This document shows, piece after piece, positions 20,109 through 28,883 of a stretch of DNA of 64,000 nt. Origin of the DNA: an uncultured bacterium (lineage in GTDB: Bacteria; Verrucomicrobiota; Verrucomicrobiia; CAIQCK01); the NCBI GenBank assembly GCA_903870275.1, contig CAIQCK010000071.1, positions 1 to 64,000 on the forward strand, given 5' to 3'. The translations under genes were made by a program, and so were the position numbers. Numbering within the stretch: position 1 is the first letter of the stretch; the number at the start of each line of letters is the position of its first letter. The notes under the pieces are model-generated. The model saw nothing but the letters and a program-made list of their open reading frames with translations, was not told the origin of the DNA and did no database searches.

Positions 20109-20696
20109 ATGAATACCAACGACCTCCAAAATGCCGACATCCACGACATCAAGGCCGATGTCTTCATCCTGCCGCCGTGGGTGTGGGTGGCGCTCGCGCT
20201 GGCGGTGGCGGTGGCGGCGCTCGTGGCGTGGCTGGTGCTGCGCAAGCGCCGGCAGGAAGTGAAGGAAGTATTCGTGCCGCGGCAGAACGCCGTCGAGGAG
20301 GCACGCGAGCGGTTGGAAGCGGCGCGGCGGTTGATGCTGGCGGGCGAGATCGAGGCGTTCTACGTCGCGGTGTCGGACGCGATCCGGCAATACATCGAGC
20401 GGCAGTTCCGCCTCCGCGCGGCCGAGCAGACAACAGAGGAATTTTTGCAGGACATGACGCGCTCACAACGGCTGCGGCCGACGCACAAGGAGCTGCTCGC
20501 CGATTTTCTGACGCAATGCGACCTCGTCAAGTTCGCCCGGTTCCGGCCGGGGCCGAAGGAAATCGAAGCCGTGCTGGCGTCGGCAACGCGGTTCGTGGAC
20601 GAAACAGTGCCGCAGGAGATAACCGGGGGCGCCGAGTCCAACGCTGCGAGCGCAGAACCGGCCGGCCCGGCGCCGGCTGGCGCGCCGCCCTCTTGA
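20109..20696 (+). CDS. DUF4381-like single-pass membrane protein
   Basis: A 195-residue protein with an N-terminal tail, one membrane helix (WVWVALALAVAVAALVAWLVL, about residues 21-41), a basic stop-transfer and a soluble helical domain containing ARRLMLAGEIEAFYVAVSDAIRQYIERQF. Its position between DUF58 and BatA fits the DUF4381-type member of Bat operons. The 78 bp upstream carry another palindrome (ATCGCGAATCGC-like units). The C-terminus is Ala/Pro-rich. Confidence 0.8.
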   Translation: MNTNDLQNADIHDIKADVFILPPWVWVALALAVAVAALVAWLVLRKRRQEVKEVFVPRQNAVEEARERLEAARRLMLAGEIEAFYVAVSDAIRQYIERQFRLRAAEQTTEEFLQDMTRSQRLRPTHKELLADFLTQCDLVKFARFRPGPKEIEAVLASATRFVDETVPQEITGGAESNAASAEPAGPAPAGAPPS

Positions 20697-20700
20697 ACCG

Positions 20701-21705
20701 ATGAACTTCACCTTCGCCAATCCGTGGTTGCTGCTGCTGCTGGCGCTGGTGCCGCCGCTGGTCTGGTGGCGGCAACGGCATCGGTGGGCGGCGTCGCTGC
20801 GGTTCTCGTCGGTGGCGCCGCTCTTGAAGTTCCCGCCGTCGCCGTGGCTGCGATTGCGGCAAGGGTTGGTCGTGTTGCGCGGTGCGGCGCTGGCGTGTCT
20901 GGTGATCGCGTTTGCGCGGCCGCAGAAACCGATCTCCGAAGAGAAGGCGGTGGCGGAAGGCATTGACATCGTGCTCTGCCTCGACGTGTCCGGCAGCATG
21001 ATGGCGGAGGATTTTGAAAAAGACGGCCATCGCCGGAGCCGCGTGGATGTCGTCAAGGAAGTGGTGCGCGATTTCATCGGCAAACGCACCCATGACCGCC
21101 TCGCGATGATCGCCTTCGCCGGCCGGCCCTACACCGTTTGCCCGCTGACGCTGGATCACGACTGGCTGATCGAGGGCCTTGACCGCGTGCGCATCGGTTT
21201 GATCGAGGACGGCACGGCCATCGGCTCCGCGCTCGGCTCGGCGATGAACCGGTTGCGCGACATCAAGGCGAAGAGCCGCATCGTCGTGTTGCTCACCGAC
21301 GGCGGCAACAACGCCGGCCGGCTCTCGCCCGACGTGGCCGCCGACGCGGCGCGCGCGCTCGGCATCAAGGTTTACACCATCGGCGTCGGCGCCGGCGGTG
21401 TCGCGCCGATGCCGGTCGTGGACCCGATGGGCCGCACGCTCGGCTACCGAATGCTTCCGGCCGATCTTGACGAGGACTTGCTCAAGCGCATCGCCGACAA
21501 AACCCACGGCCTGTTCTTCCGTGCCACCGATATGCGGCAACTCCAGCAGATTTACGAGACGATTGACAAACTGGAGAAGCGCAAGATCGAAGCGCCGTCC
21601 TACCGGCGGATGCAGGAGTTGTTCCCTTGGTTCGCGTGGCCGGGACTGGCGCTGCTGCTGGTCGAGGTCGGGCTGGTTCAAACGAGATTGAGGAAATTGC
21701 CATGA
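20701..21705 (+). CDS. batA: vWA-domain membrane protein, BatA-like
   Basis: A 334-residue protein: an N-terminal hydrophobic segment (NPWLLLLLALVPPLVWW), a second helix near 60-80, a vWA domain starting near residue 90 with the complete adhesion site IVLCLDVSGSMMAED, and IVVLLTDGGNNAG. One more membrane helix lies near the C-terminus (FAWPGLALLLVEVGLV). Length and topology match BatA. It starts 4 bp after the upstream stop and overlaps BatB by 4 bp (ATGA). Confidence 0.93.
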   Translation: MNFTFANPWLLLLLALVPPLVWWRQRHRWAASLRFSSVAPLLKFPPSPWLRLRQGLVVLRGAALACLVIAFARPQKPISEEKAVAEGIDIVLCLDVSGSMMAEDFEKDGHRRSRVDVVKEVVRDFIGKRTHDRLAMIAFAGRPYTVCPLTLDHDWLIEGLDRVRIGLIEDGTAIGSALGSAMNRLRDIKAKSRIVVLLTDGGNNAGRLSPDVAADAARALGIKVYTIGVGAGGVAPMPVVDPMGRTLGYRMLPADLDEDLLKRIADKTHGLFFRATDMRQLQQIYETIDKLEKRKIEAPSYRRMQELFPWFAWPGLALLLVEVGLVQTRLRKLP

Positions 21706-23483
21706 GATTCGGCAACTCCATCGTTCTCAACTGGCTGTGGCTCGTGCCGCTGATCGTGGCTTTTTTCTGGTTTGCGTGGCGGCAACGACGACGCGCACTG
21801 GAGTTTTTCGCCGCGCCGCATCTGCTGCCGGTGATGGCGCCGACGTTGAATGAGTGGATCGGCCTGATGCGCGCGGTGCTGGTCACGGCGGCGGTCGTCT
21901 CGCTGGTGCTGGCGCTGGCGTCGCCGCGTTGGGGTTATCATTGGCAGGAGGTGCGGCGGCGCGGAATTGACATTTTCGTGGCGCTCGACGTCTCCAAGAG
22001 CATGCTCGCGCAGGACGTGCGGCCCAACCGGCTGGAGCAGTCGAAGTTCGCCGTGCGCGATCTGCTCAAGATGGCCACCGGCGACCGTGTCGGCCTGATC
22101 GCGTTTGCCGGCACGGCGTTTGTCTCGTGTCCGCTGACGCTGGACCACGCGGCGGTGCAGTTGATGCTCGACGACACGACGCCCGACATCATTCCGGTCG
22201 GCGGCACCGACATCGCCGGCGTGATCAAGGAGGCGATCCACGGCTTCAGCCACGCCGCCGACCGCAATCGCGCCCTCATCCTCATCACGGACGGCGAAGC
22301 CACCGAGGGCGACGCGATTTCAGCCGCCAAGACTGCCGCCAAGCTTGGCATCAAGATTTTCACCATCGGCATCGGCACGACCTCCGGCGAGTTGATTCCG
22401 GTGCCGACCGAAGGCGGCTCGCACGAGTTCCTAAAGGACCGCGCAGGCCGCGTGGTGCAGACGAAGCTCGACGAAGCCACACTGCAACAAATTGCGCTGA
22501 CCACCCAGGGTTACTATGTTCACGCAGCCAGCGGCAACTTCGGCATCGACACGATCTACCGCAACGGCATCGAGCCGATGGCGCCGAAGGATTTCGAGAC
22601 AAAAATGGAGCAGCGATTCGAAGAACGGTTCCAGTGGCCGCTCGGCCTGGCGTTGGTGTTGCTGGTGGCGGAAGCGTTGCTGCGGGAACGGCGCAGGGAG
22701 ACAACCGGTTTTGTGTCGCCGGTCGCGGCAAGTTCGCGCACGGCGGCGATTCTCATCGGTTTCGTGATTTTGACCTCTTCACTATTCACGGTTCCCTCTT
22801 CGCTCTTCGCCGCCGACATCACCGAGCCGCCGCCACAACTTTACAACGAGGGCAATGCGGATTATCGCAAGCAGCAATTCGACGAAGCGGCGAAGGCTTA
22901 CCAGCAAACGCTGGTCACGCAGGACAAGAATCTCCAGCAGCGCGCGTTCTATAATCTCGGCAACGCCTGCTTCCGGCAGGCCGACCCAAAAGAAACCGCC
23001 GACCCGAAACGCGCCGAGGAGCTTTTCAAGCAGGCGGTTTCCTGCTATGATGACGCCCTTGCGCTCAATCCGAAGGACAAGGATGCGGCGTTCAACAAAA
23101 AATTGGTGACGGTGCGCCTGCAGAAGCTCCAGCAACAACAGAGGCAGCAGCAGCAACAAAAACAGCAGAATCAGCAGCAAAAGCAAAACCAGCAACAACA
23201 AGCGCAAGCCGGCCAGCAGCAACAAAAACAGGATCAACAGCAACAACAGAAAGCCGGCGAGCAACAACAGCAGCAACAAAAGCAACAGCAACAACCCAAG
23301 CCGGACGATCAGCCGCAGCCGGAGAAAAAGCCCGGCGACAACGACCGGCCCGACCAGCAGCGCGAAATGAGCGAGCAGGATGCCAAGCGGTTGCTTGACA
23401 CACTTCGCGACGAAGAAAAACAGTGGAAAGAGCGGAAACCGGAACACAAGCCGGGCGAGCACGAACCGGAGAAAAACTGGTGA
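21702..23483 (+). CDS. batB: BatB/BatC fusion: vWA domain plus TPR and Gln-rich tail
   Basis: A 593-residue protein, longer than BatB alone (about 330). The BatB part (1-340) has two N-terminal helices and a vWA domain with DIFVALDVSKSMLAQD and RALILITDGEATEGD. A second hydrophobic segment (about 345-370) leads into TPR-like repeats (LYNEGNADYRKQQFDEAAKAY, RAFYNLGNACFRQ), the BatC part, then a tail of about 80 residues made almost only of Gln with Lys, and an acidic/basic end. The fused form saves one gene. Translation overlaps BatA and BatD by 4 bp each. Confidence 0.9.
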   Translation: MRFGNSIVLNWLWLVPLIVAFFWFAWRQRRRALEFFAAPHLLPVMAPTLNEWIGLMRAVLVTAAVVSLVLALASPRWGYHWQEVRRRGIDIFVALDVSKSMLAQDVRPNRLEQSKFAVRDLLKMATGDRVGLIAFAGTAFVSCPLTLDHAAVQLMLDDTTPDIIPVGGTDIAGVIKEAIHGFSHAADRNRALILITDGEATEGDAISAAKTAAKLGIKIFTIGIGTTSGELIPVPTEGGSHEFLKDRAGRVVQTKLDEATLQQIALTTQGYYVHAASGNFGIDTIYRNGIEPMAPKDFETKMEQRFEERFQWPLGLALVLLVAEALLRERRRETTGFVSPVAASSRTAAILIGFVILTSSLFTVPSSLFAADITEPPPQLYNEGNADYRKQQFDEAAKAYQQTLVTQDKNLQQRAFYNLGNACFRQADPKETADPKRAEELFKQAVSCYDDALALNPKDKDAAFNKKLVTVRLQKLQQQQRQQQQQKQQNQQQKQNQQQQAQAGQQQQKQDQQQQQKAGEQQQQQQKQQQQPKPDDQPQPEKKPGDNDRPDQQREMSEQDAKRLLDTLRDEEKQWKERKPEHKPGEHEPEKNW

Positions 23484-25351
23484 AGAAGCAGCCAGAAATC
23501 GGAAGTCAGAAGCCGGAAGTCGGAAGCCGAAAGGTTATGGCCTTCTGGATTCTGATTTCTGTCTTCTGCTTTCTCTTCCCCTATCTTGCCCCCGCCGCGA
23601 ACTTCACCGCCACAGTGGACCGCACCGAGGTTTCTCTCGGCGAGCAGATTCACCTCACACTCCGTTTTGAGGACATGCCCAACACCGGCCAGCCGCCGCA
23701 GTTGCCGCCGCTGGATGGTTTCACCACCGCTTACGGCGGCGCGCAAACGCAGATGAGCATTGACAACGGCGTGCGTCATGATTCCGTCGCGCACATTTTT
23801 GCGCTGACGCCGACACGCGAAGGCACACTGGCCATTCCCGCATTCAGCGTGCCGGTGGGCGGCCAGGTGTTGAGCAGCCAGCCCATCGCCATCCGGGTGA
23901 CCAAGGGCCAGGTTCAAGGCGGCAGCGCCGACAGCGTTTTCACGCAGGGCGTCACCACCAACGACATCTTCCAAATGACGATCTCCCTTCCCCGCACCAA
24001 CCTCTTCCTGAATGAAACAGTGCCGGTGGACCTGAAGCTTCTGATCCGCAACGGCATCCGTTACCGCAGCCAGATGCCGTCCATCGTCACCACCGGCTTC
24101 AGCGAAATCAAACTGTCGCGGCCCGTTGAATCGCAGGAAGTCATCGGTGGCAAGTCGTTTGTTGTTTACACATTCCGCTCGCTGACCAGTCCGCTGCAAC
24201 CCGGCAACCTGGCGCTCGGCCCCGCGCGGGCCGCGATGGATGTGTTCGTGGACTCGCCAAACCGTCCGCGATTGCCTGGCTTTAACGATGCTTTCTTCGA
24301 CAACTTTTTCGGCGGCAGCGCAACGAAAACAATCACCGTCACCTCACAAACAGTGCCGGTGCGCGTGCTGCCCGTGCCCGACGACGGCAAACCCGCGGAC
24401 TTCACCGGCGCCGTCGGCCGCTTCGCGCTCGACGTGGACGCCAAGCCGACGACGCTGCGCGCAGGCGAGCCGGTCACTCTCTCCATTCGCGTCGTCGGCC
24501 AGGGCAACCTCGCCACCCTCGCGCCGCCGAAGTTCACGCCGCCGGAAGGTTTCAAGAGCTACGAGCCGGTGGCCCGGAGCAAGCAGACCGACGAGATCGG
24601 CTTCACCGGCGAAAAAGTTTTCGAGCAGGTCATCGTGCCGCTGTCGCCACGCGCGTCGGTGATCCCGCCAATCACGTTCAGCTTTTTCGATCCGGAGGCC
24701 GGGCGCTACCAGACGCTCAGCCGCGGGCCGATCCAACTCACTGTGCAGGACGCGCCCACCGGCGCCGCGCCGGTCGTCGTCGGCGTCGCGCCGGTCGCCG
24801 CCGCGCCGCGTCCGCAGGAGAAACTCGGCGTCGGCGTCGTCTACCTCAAGCCCGACCTTGGCGCGCCCGCGCCGTCCTCGCCGACGCTCTACCGGCAAAC
24901 AGGGTTCCTGGCCGGCCAAAGCCTGCCGGTGCTGGCGCTGGCGATTTCGTTTGTCGTCCAACGCCGCCGCGAGCGACTCCGGCGCGACATCCGTTACGCC
25001 CGGGCGCGCCGCGCCTTCGGCAACGCCCAGCGCCGCCTCGCCGAAGCCGAACGGTTGATGCCCGCAGGCCAGATCAAAAGCGCGGCGTTCTGCGCGGCGC
25101 TGTTCAAGACGCTGCAAGACTATCTGGGTGACCGCCTGAACCTGCCGTCGTCCGGCATTACCAGCGCCATCGTCGAGGAACAACTTCAGCCGCGCGGCGT
25201 GCCGCCGGAAATTTGCCAGGCGTTGAAGGAAGTGTTTACCGCTTGCGACACCGCGCGGTTCGCGCCGAGTCTGCAAGGCAATCTCGACCGCGAGCGGCTC
25301 GTCAAGATCGTGCGCGAAGTGGTGACGGCCATGGAGAAAATGGTGCTGTGA
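23480..25351 (+). CDS. batD: BatD-like oxygen-tolerance protein
   Basis: A protein of about 620 residues. A GTG at 23480 overlaps the upstream stop and has GGAG 8 bp before it; an ATG at 23537 is an alternative that gives the signal peptide AFWILISVFCFLFPYLAPAA directly. The mature protein contains repeated Ig-like beta domains (DRTEVSLGEQIHLTLRF, TNLFLNETVPVDLKLLI, LRAGEPVTLSIRVVGQGN), a membrane helix near residue 490 and a cytoplasmic helical domain. This is the BatD layout. The signal-peptide DNA is one arm of a palindromic repeat. Confidence 0.88.
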   Translation: MKKQPEIGSQKPEVGSRKVMAFWILISVFCFLFPYLAPAANFTATVDRTEVSLGEQIHLTLRFEDMPNTGQPPQLPPLDGFTTAYGGAQTQMSIDNGVRHDSVAHIFALTPTREGTLAIPAFSVPVGGQVLSSQPIAIRVTKGQVQGGSADSVFTQGVTTNDIFQMTISLPRTNLFLNETVPVDLKLLIRNGIRYRSQMPSIVTTGFSEIKLSRPVESQEVIGGKSFVVYTFRSLTSPLQPGNLALGPARAAMDVFVDSPNRPRLPGFNDAFFDNFFGGSATKTITVTSQTVPVRVLPVPDDGKPADFTGAVGRFALDVDAKPTTLRAGEPVTLSIRVVGQGNLATLAPPKFTPPEGFKSYEPVARSKQTDEIGFTGEKVFEQVIVPLSPRASVIPPITFSFFDPEAGRYQTLSRGPIQLTVQDAPTGAAPVVVGVAPVAAAPRPQEKLGVGVVYLKPDLGAPAPSSPTLYRQTGFLAGQSLPVLALAISFVVQRRRERLRRDIRYARARRAFGNAQRRLAEAERLMPAGQIKSAAFCAALFKTLQDYLGDRLNLPSSGITSAIVEEQLQPRGVPPEICQALKEVFTACDTARFAPSLQGNLDRERLVKIVREVVTAMEKMVL

Positions 25352-25359
25352 TAAGACCG

Positions 25360-26205
25360 ATGAAATTCCAGATTCCAAACACCAAGCTCCAAGCAACGGC
25401 AACCCGGCGATTTTCCGGAGTTTGGAGATTGATGTTTCTTTGGATTTTGGTGTTTGGGATTGGGGGTTTCGTCCCATTCGCGTTCGCCGACGTGCCTCCG
25501 GCATTCCGCGAGGCCGCCGTGCTCTACGATCAGGGGCAGTTTGACCAAGCCGTCGCGCGTTACGAATCGCTGCTCGCCGCCGGCGTGCGCAGCGCCAATC
25601 TCTACTTCAACCTCGGCAACGCTCATTTCAAAGCGGGCCATGTGGGCCGCGCCATCCTCAACTACGAACGCGCCCGCCAGCTCGCGCCGCGCGACAGTGA
25701 CGTGGACGGCAATCTGGGTTTCGCCGTGAAGCAGTCAAAATCCTTCGACGCCACGGCGGCCGGAAGCTGGTCCGTCTGGCTTGCGGATTCGCGCGACAGT
25801 CTCACGACCGATGAGTGGACATGGTTAACCATCACGAGCTACTGGCTGGCGTTGCTCAGCGTCATCGCGCTCGTGTGGTTGCCGCCGGCCATCGAGTGGC
25901 GGCGCTGGTTGCGCTCCGCCGCCATCACGTTTGGAGCCATTGCACTACTCGTCAGCGTCGGCCTCGGCGCGCGGATTGCGATCGAGGAAGGCCCGCCTGC
26001 AGCCATCACCCTTGCGAAGGAAGCCGTGGCCCGCTTCGCGCCGATGGATGATGGCGCGAAGCATTTCACCGTTTACGAAGGCCAGAAACTCTGGATCATC
26101 GGCGAACGCCCTTCCCGGATGCAAGGAGTGTCCGGCTGGCTCGAAGTGGAACGCGCCGACGGCCAGCGCGGCTGGGTGCCGGCGGATGCGATTGAGAAGA
26201 TTTAG
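25360..26205 (+). CDS. BatE-like protein with TPR and SH3-like domains
   Basis: A 281-residue protein. A hydrophobic N-terminus (MFLWILVFGIGGFVPFAFA) precedes TPR repeats (EAAVLYDQGQFDQAVARYES, NLYFNLGNAHFKAGHVGRAI), two membrane helices (about 160-180 and 190-215) and a C-terminal SH3-like domain ending GWVPADAIEKI. This order matches BatE. It ends the operon. Starts at 25348 (GTG, overlapping batD) or 25432 are possible. The N-terminal coding DNA is again a palindromic repeat. Confidence 0.85.
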   Translation: MKFQIPNTKLQATATRRFSGVWRLMFLWILVFGIGGFVPFAFADVPPAFREAAVLYDQGQFDQAVARYESLLAAGVRSANLYFNLGNAHFKAGHVGRAILNYERARQLAPRDSDVDGNLGFAVKQSKSFDATAAGSWSVWLADSRDSLTTDEWTWLTITSYWLALLSVIALVWLPPAIEWRRWLRSAAITFGAIALLVSVGLGARIAIEEGPPAAITLAKEAVARFAPMDDGAKHFTVYEGQKLWIIGERPSRMQGVSGWLEVERADGQRGWVPADAIEKI

Positions 26206-26250
26206 TATTTGGTGTTCGGTATTCAGTAACGAACCGAGACTGTTTACTGA

Positions 26251-27003
26251 TTACTGGCAACTCGCCGCCAACCACACGATCAACTCCGTCGTTTCATTCA
26301 GCGCGCCAACCGTGTCGCCGGTCAGGCCGCCGATGCGGCGGTTGCAGTAGCGCAGGAAGAACACCAGCCAGATTCCCGCCAGCACAAACGCCAGCGTGGC
26401 GGAGACGAGTTGCCGGAGCATCGCGCAACCAAGCACCGCCATCACCAGCGCGACCCATGCTTGTTCGTGGCTGAGCCGGCCAATGTAGGTTTTGCCGGTG
26501 CCTTCCTCGCGCGCGTAACGGCCCAGCGCGCAAGCGATCACGACCACGCTGCGGCCGACGACTGGCGCGGCGGCGGCGACCCACAAGCCGCGGTCCATGG
26601 GGACATTCATCAGCGAGACGGCTTTCAGGCCAAGCACGCAGATCAAACCCACGACACCCATTGTGCCGATGTGCGGGTCCTTCATGATGCGCAGCACGTC
26701 GTCGCGTTCACGGCCGGCATAAAAACCGTCGCACGTGTCCGCCAGTCCGTCGAGATGCAGCGCGCCGGTGAGTGCCGCCAGTTCCACCACCAGCAACGCC
26801 GCCACCACCGGCCACGGCAGCACACACCCCAGCGCCCAGCCCGTCGCCGCCAAAGCCACACCCAAGGCGATTCCGACCACCGGGAAAAACCAAGCCGAGC
26901 TGCGCATCTCGTCGTCCGTCACCGGATCGGCCACGCGGACGCGAACGACGGTGAGAAACTGCGCCGCCAGCATGAAGTGCCGCCAGAGGGTGGAAAAATT
27001 CAT
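26251..27003 (-). CDS. cobS: Adenosylcobinamide-GDP ribazoletransferase
   Basis: A 250-residue integral membrane protein that joins alpha-ribazole to adenosylcobinamide-GDP in the last steps of cobalamin synthesis. The family blocks SSAWFFPVVGIALG, GALHLDGLADTCDGFYAG and RIMKDPHIGTMGVVGLI are present with the catalytic acidic residues, plus five or six membrane helices. It lies 18 bp downstream of cobT on the same strand. The opposite end meets batE convergently with a palindromic spacer at 26205-26262. Confidence 0.95.
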   Translation of the reverse strand: MNFSTLWRHFMLAAQFLTVVRVRVADPVTDDEMRSSAWFFPVVGIALGVALAATGWALGCVLPWPVVAALLVVELAALTGALHLDGLADTCDGFYAGRERDDVLRIMKDPHIGTMGVVGLICVLGLKAVSLMNVPMDRGLWVAAAAPVVGRSVVVIACALGRYAREEGTGKTYIGRLSHEQAWVALVMAVLGCAMLRQLVSATLAFVLAGIWLVFFLRYCNRRIGGLTGDTVGALNETTELIVWLAASCQ

Positions 27004-27021
27004 AATGTCAGTGATCCGTCG

Positions 27022-28116
27022 TCAGTCCTTCTCTGTCACGCCCGCCTCGGCAAACGTCGCCATTTCGTTGTAAATCCTCGCCGCCGCTTCGATCAGGTGC
27101 ATCGCCAGCGCCGCGCCCGTGCCTTCGCCGAGCCGCAAATCGAGCTCCACCAACGGCTTCAAGCCGAGCTTCTCCAGTGCCACGCGGTGGCCCGCCTCGA
27201 CCGAACGGTGCGCGGCAAAACAAAATGACGTGACGTTCGGCGCCAACTCCGCGGCGATCAACGCCGCCGCGCCGCTGATGAACCCGTCGAGCACCACCGG
27301 CCGCCGCGCCGCCGCCGCGCCGAGAATGACGCCGGCCAGCCCGGCGATATCAAGGCCGCCGATTTTGGCGAGCAGGTCCAGCGCCGGGACGCCCGCGCTC
27401 CCCTTGTCCAAACCATGCAACGCCAGCGCGCGGCCAATGACTTCGATTTTTTTCGCCAACCCGGCGTCGTTCACGCCCGTGCCGCGGCCGGTGACTTCCG
27501 CGGGCGACCGCCCGGTCACGACGGCGGCGATGGCGCTGCTGGCGGTGGTGTTGCCGATGCCCATGTCGCCGGTGGCGATCATCTCGGCGCCGCGCGCACA
27601 TTCCGCCTCGGAGATTTCGATGCCGGCAGTTAGCGCAGCCAGCGCCTGCTCGCGCGTCATCGCCGCTTCGCGTGCGAAGTTCCGCGTGCCAGACGCGACC
27701 TTGCGCCGGAGGAATTCAACGCTGGCCGAGGCTCCGGCGGGCGCGGCGTCCGCCGGAAACCCGCCGTTGACACCGATGTCCACCACCACAAGCCGCGCGC
27801 CGGCGTGGCGGGCCAGGACGTTGATTGCCGCGCCGCCGCGCAAAAAATTCAGCACCATCTGCGCCGTGACCGCTTGCGGGAAGGCGCTGACGCCTTCCGC
27901 CGTAACGCCGTGGTCGCCGGCCATGACGATGATGGTTTTGCGGCGGACGCTGGGCCGCTCGGCGCCTGTGATGGCCACGAGCTGGCGCGCGATGTCCTCC
28001 AGCCGGCCGAGACTGCCGGGCGGTTTGGTCAAGGAATCGAGCCGCGCCTGCGCACGCACGCCGTCGCCGGCCGGAAGCGGGCAAATGTTGCTGATGGTTT
28101 GCTGAAGTTTGTTCAT
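27022..28116 (-). CDS. cobT: Nicotinate-nucleotide-dimethylbenzimidazole phosphoribosyltransferase
   Basis: A 364-residue protein that makes alpha-ribazole phosphate from dimethylbenzimidazole and nicotinate mononucleotide. The motifs are LTKPPGSLGRLEDIA, VMAGDHGVTAEGVSAFPQ, EMIATGDMGIGNTTASSAI, GTGVNDAGLAKK and the catalytic-Glu block DLRLGEGTGAA near the C-terminus. It is paired with cobS. The gap to the divergent gene at 28173 is only 56 bp and shows no cobalamin riboswitch. Confidence 0.97.
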   Translation of the reverse strand: MNKLQQTISNICPLPAGDGVRAQARLDSLTKPPGSLGRLEDIARQLVAITGAERPSVRRKTIIVMAGDHGVTAEGVSAFPQAVTAQMVLNFLRGGAAINVLARHAGARLVVVDIGVNGGFPADAAPAGASASVEFLRRKVASGTRNFAREAAMTREQALAALTAGIEISEAECARGAEMIATGDMGIGNTTASSAIAAVVTGRSPAEVTGRGTGVNDAGLAKKIEVIGRALALHGLDKGSAGVPALDLLAKIGGLDIAGLAGVILGAAAARRPVVLDGFISGAAALIAAELAPNVTSFCFAAHRSVEAGHRVALEKLGLKPLVELDLRLGEGTGAALAMHLIEAAARIYNEMATFAEAGVTEKD

Positions 28117-28172
28117 TGGCGACGCGGCTCATAACGGCGTATGGTGACCGCGGTCAAGGAGATTCAGACGCG

Positions 28173-28820
28173 ATGAAAAGAGAAGTCAGAAGTCAGAAGT
28201 CAGCAGAACAAACGTGTTCTGCCTCCTTCTGGCTTCTGACTTCTGTCCTCTGGCTGCTGACCTCTGCCCTCCTCCTCGCTGACGCTCCCGATAAAACGCG
28301 CGACCTGACGAAGGCGCGCCAAGAGGAGCGGGACCGCGCGGCGGCCAGCGTGCCGGTGGTCAAGCCGGCGGACATGTATCGGCGATACTTCGCGGCGATG
28401 AAGGCGGGGCGGTTCACGGAAGCGGCGGCCAGCTTCACGGACGAATCCCTGCGGCACATGAAGGCGTCGTTGATCCGCGCGTTGCGGGAGGCGCCGGTCG
28501 ACGAGCTGGCGAAGTTCATCCATGACGCCGGCTTCAAATCGGTGTCGGAACTTCAACTCAGCGATCCCGGCAAAGTGTTCGCCCGCTGGATGCGCAGCGG
28601 CTGGCGGGTACAGGGTTTTCTTGAACACATCCGCCGGAATGAGATCGTGTCGGTCGAGGAAACGGTCCGCGACAACGTCTGCGATCTGACGATCGAGTTG
28701 AAGCCCGTCGCGGAAGCCGCCGCCGGTTCGGTGACGAACGCCAGGGAAACCGTCACGTGCGAGTTCTCCAACCGGGTGTGGCGACTGAGACTGGAAATCC
28801 CGTTGGAAACCCATCCCTAG
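28173..28820 (+). CDS. Secreted hypothetical protein
   Basis: A 215-residue protein of unknown function with an N-terminal hydrophobic segment (SFWLLTSVLWLLTSALLLADA), then a charged stretch and an alpha/beta domain with PADMYRRYFAAMKAGRFTEA, which reads like a SnoaL/NTF2-type fold with WRVQGFL and TCEFSNRVWRLRLEIP strands. The fold assignment is a guess. The signal peptide is encoded by the right arm of the hairpin at 28181-28244, so the N-terminus may have been acquired from a repeat. Confidence 0.7.
   Translation: MKREVRSQKSAEQTCSASFWLLTSVLWLLTSALLLADAPDKTRDLTKARQEERDRAAASVPVVKPADMYRRYFAAMKAGRFTEAAASFTDESLRHMKASLIRALREAPVDELAKFIHDAGFKSVSELQLSDPGKVFARWMRSGWRVQGFLEHIRRNEIVSVEETVRDNVCDLTIELKPVAEAAAGSVTNARETVTCEFSNRVWRLRLEIPLETHP
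28181..28244. repeat. Palindrome inside a signal-peptide-coding region
   Basis: Arms 28181-28210 and 28215-28244 are largely complementary (repeated AGAAGTCAG units against CTGACTTCT units), with a 4-nt loop AACG. The hairpin lies just inside the 28173 gene, and its right arm encodes the hydrophobic core of the signal peptide. Confidence 0.85.
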
Positions 28821-28883
28821 CGCCAGCCGGCGCGGTCTTTGCAAGGCTTGCCGGCGATTCGCCGCGCGGAGAAAAACTTCCCG

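Noticed and set aside
23110..23340. The glutamine-coding stretch as a microsatellite or assembly error
   Set aside because: It is a mix of CAG, CAA and AAG codons in frame with the BatC part and keeps the frame to the batD overlap, so it is likely real coding sequence.
27960..28172. A cobalamin riboswitch upstream of cobT
   Set aside because: The gap is only 56 bp and shows no B12-box-like sequence.
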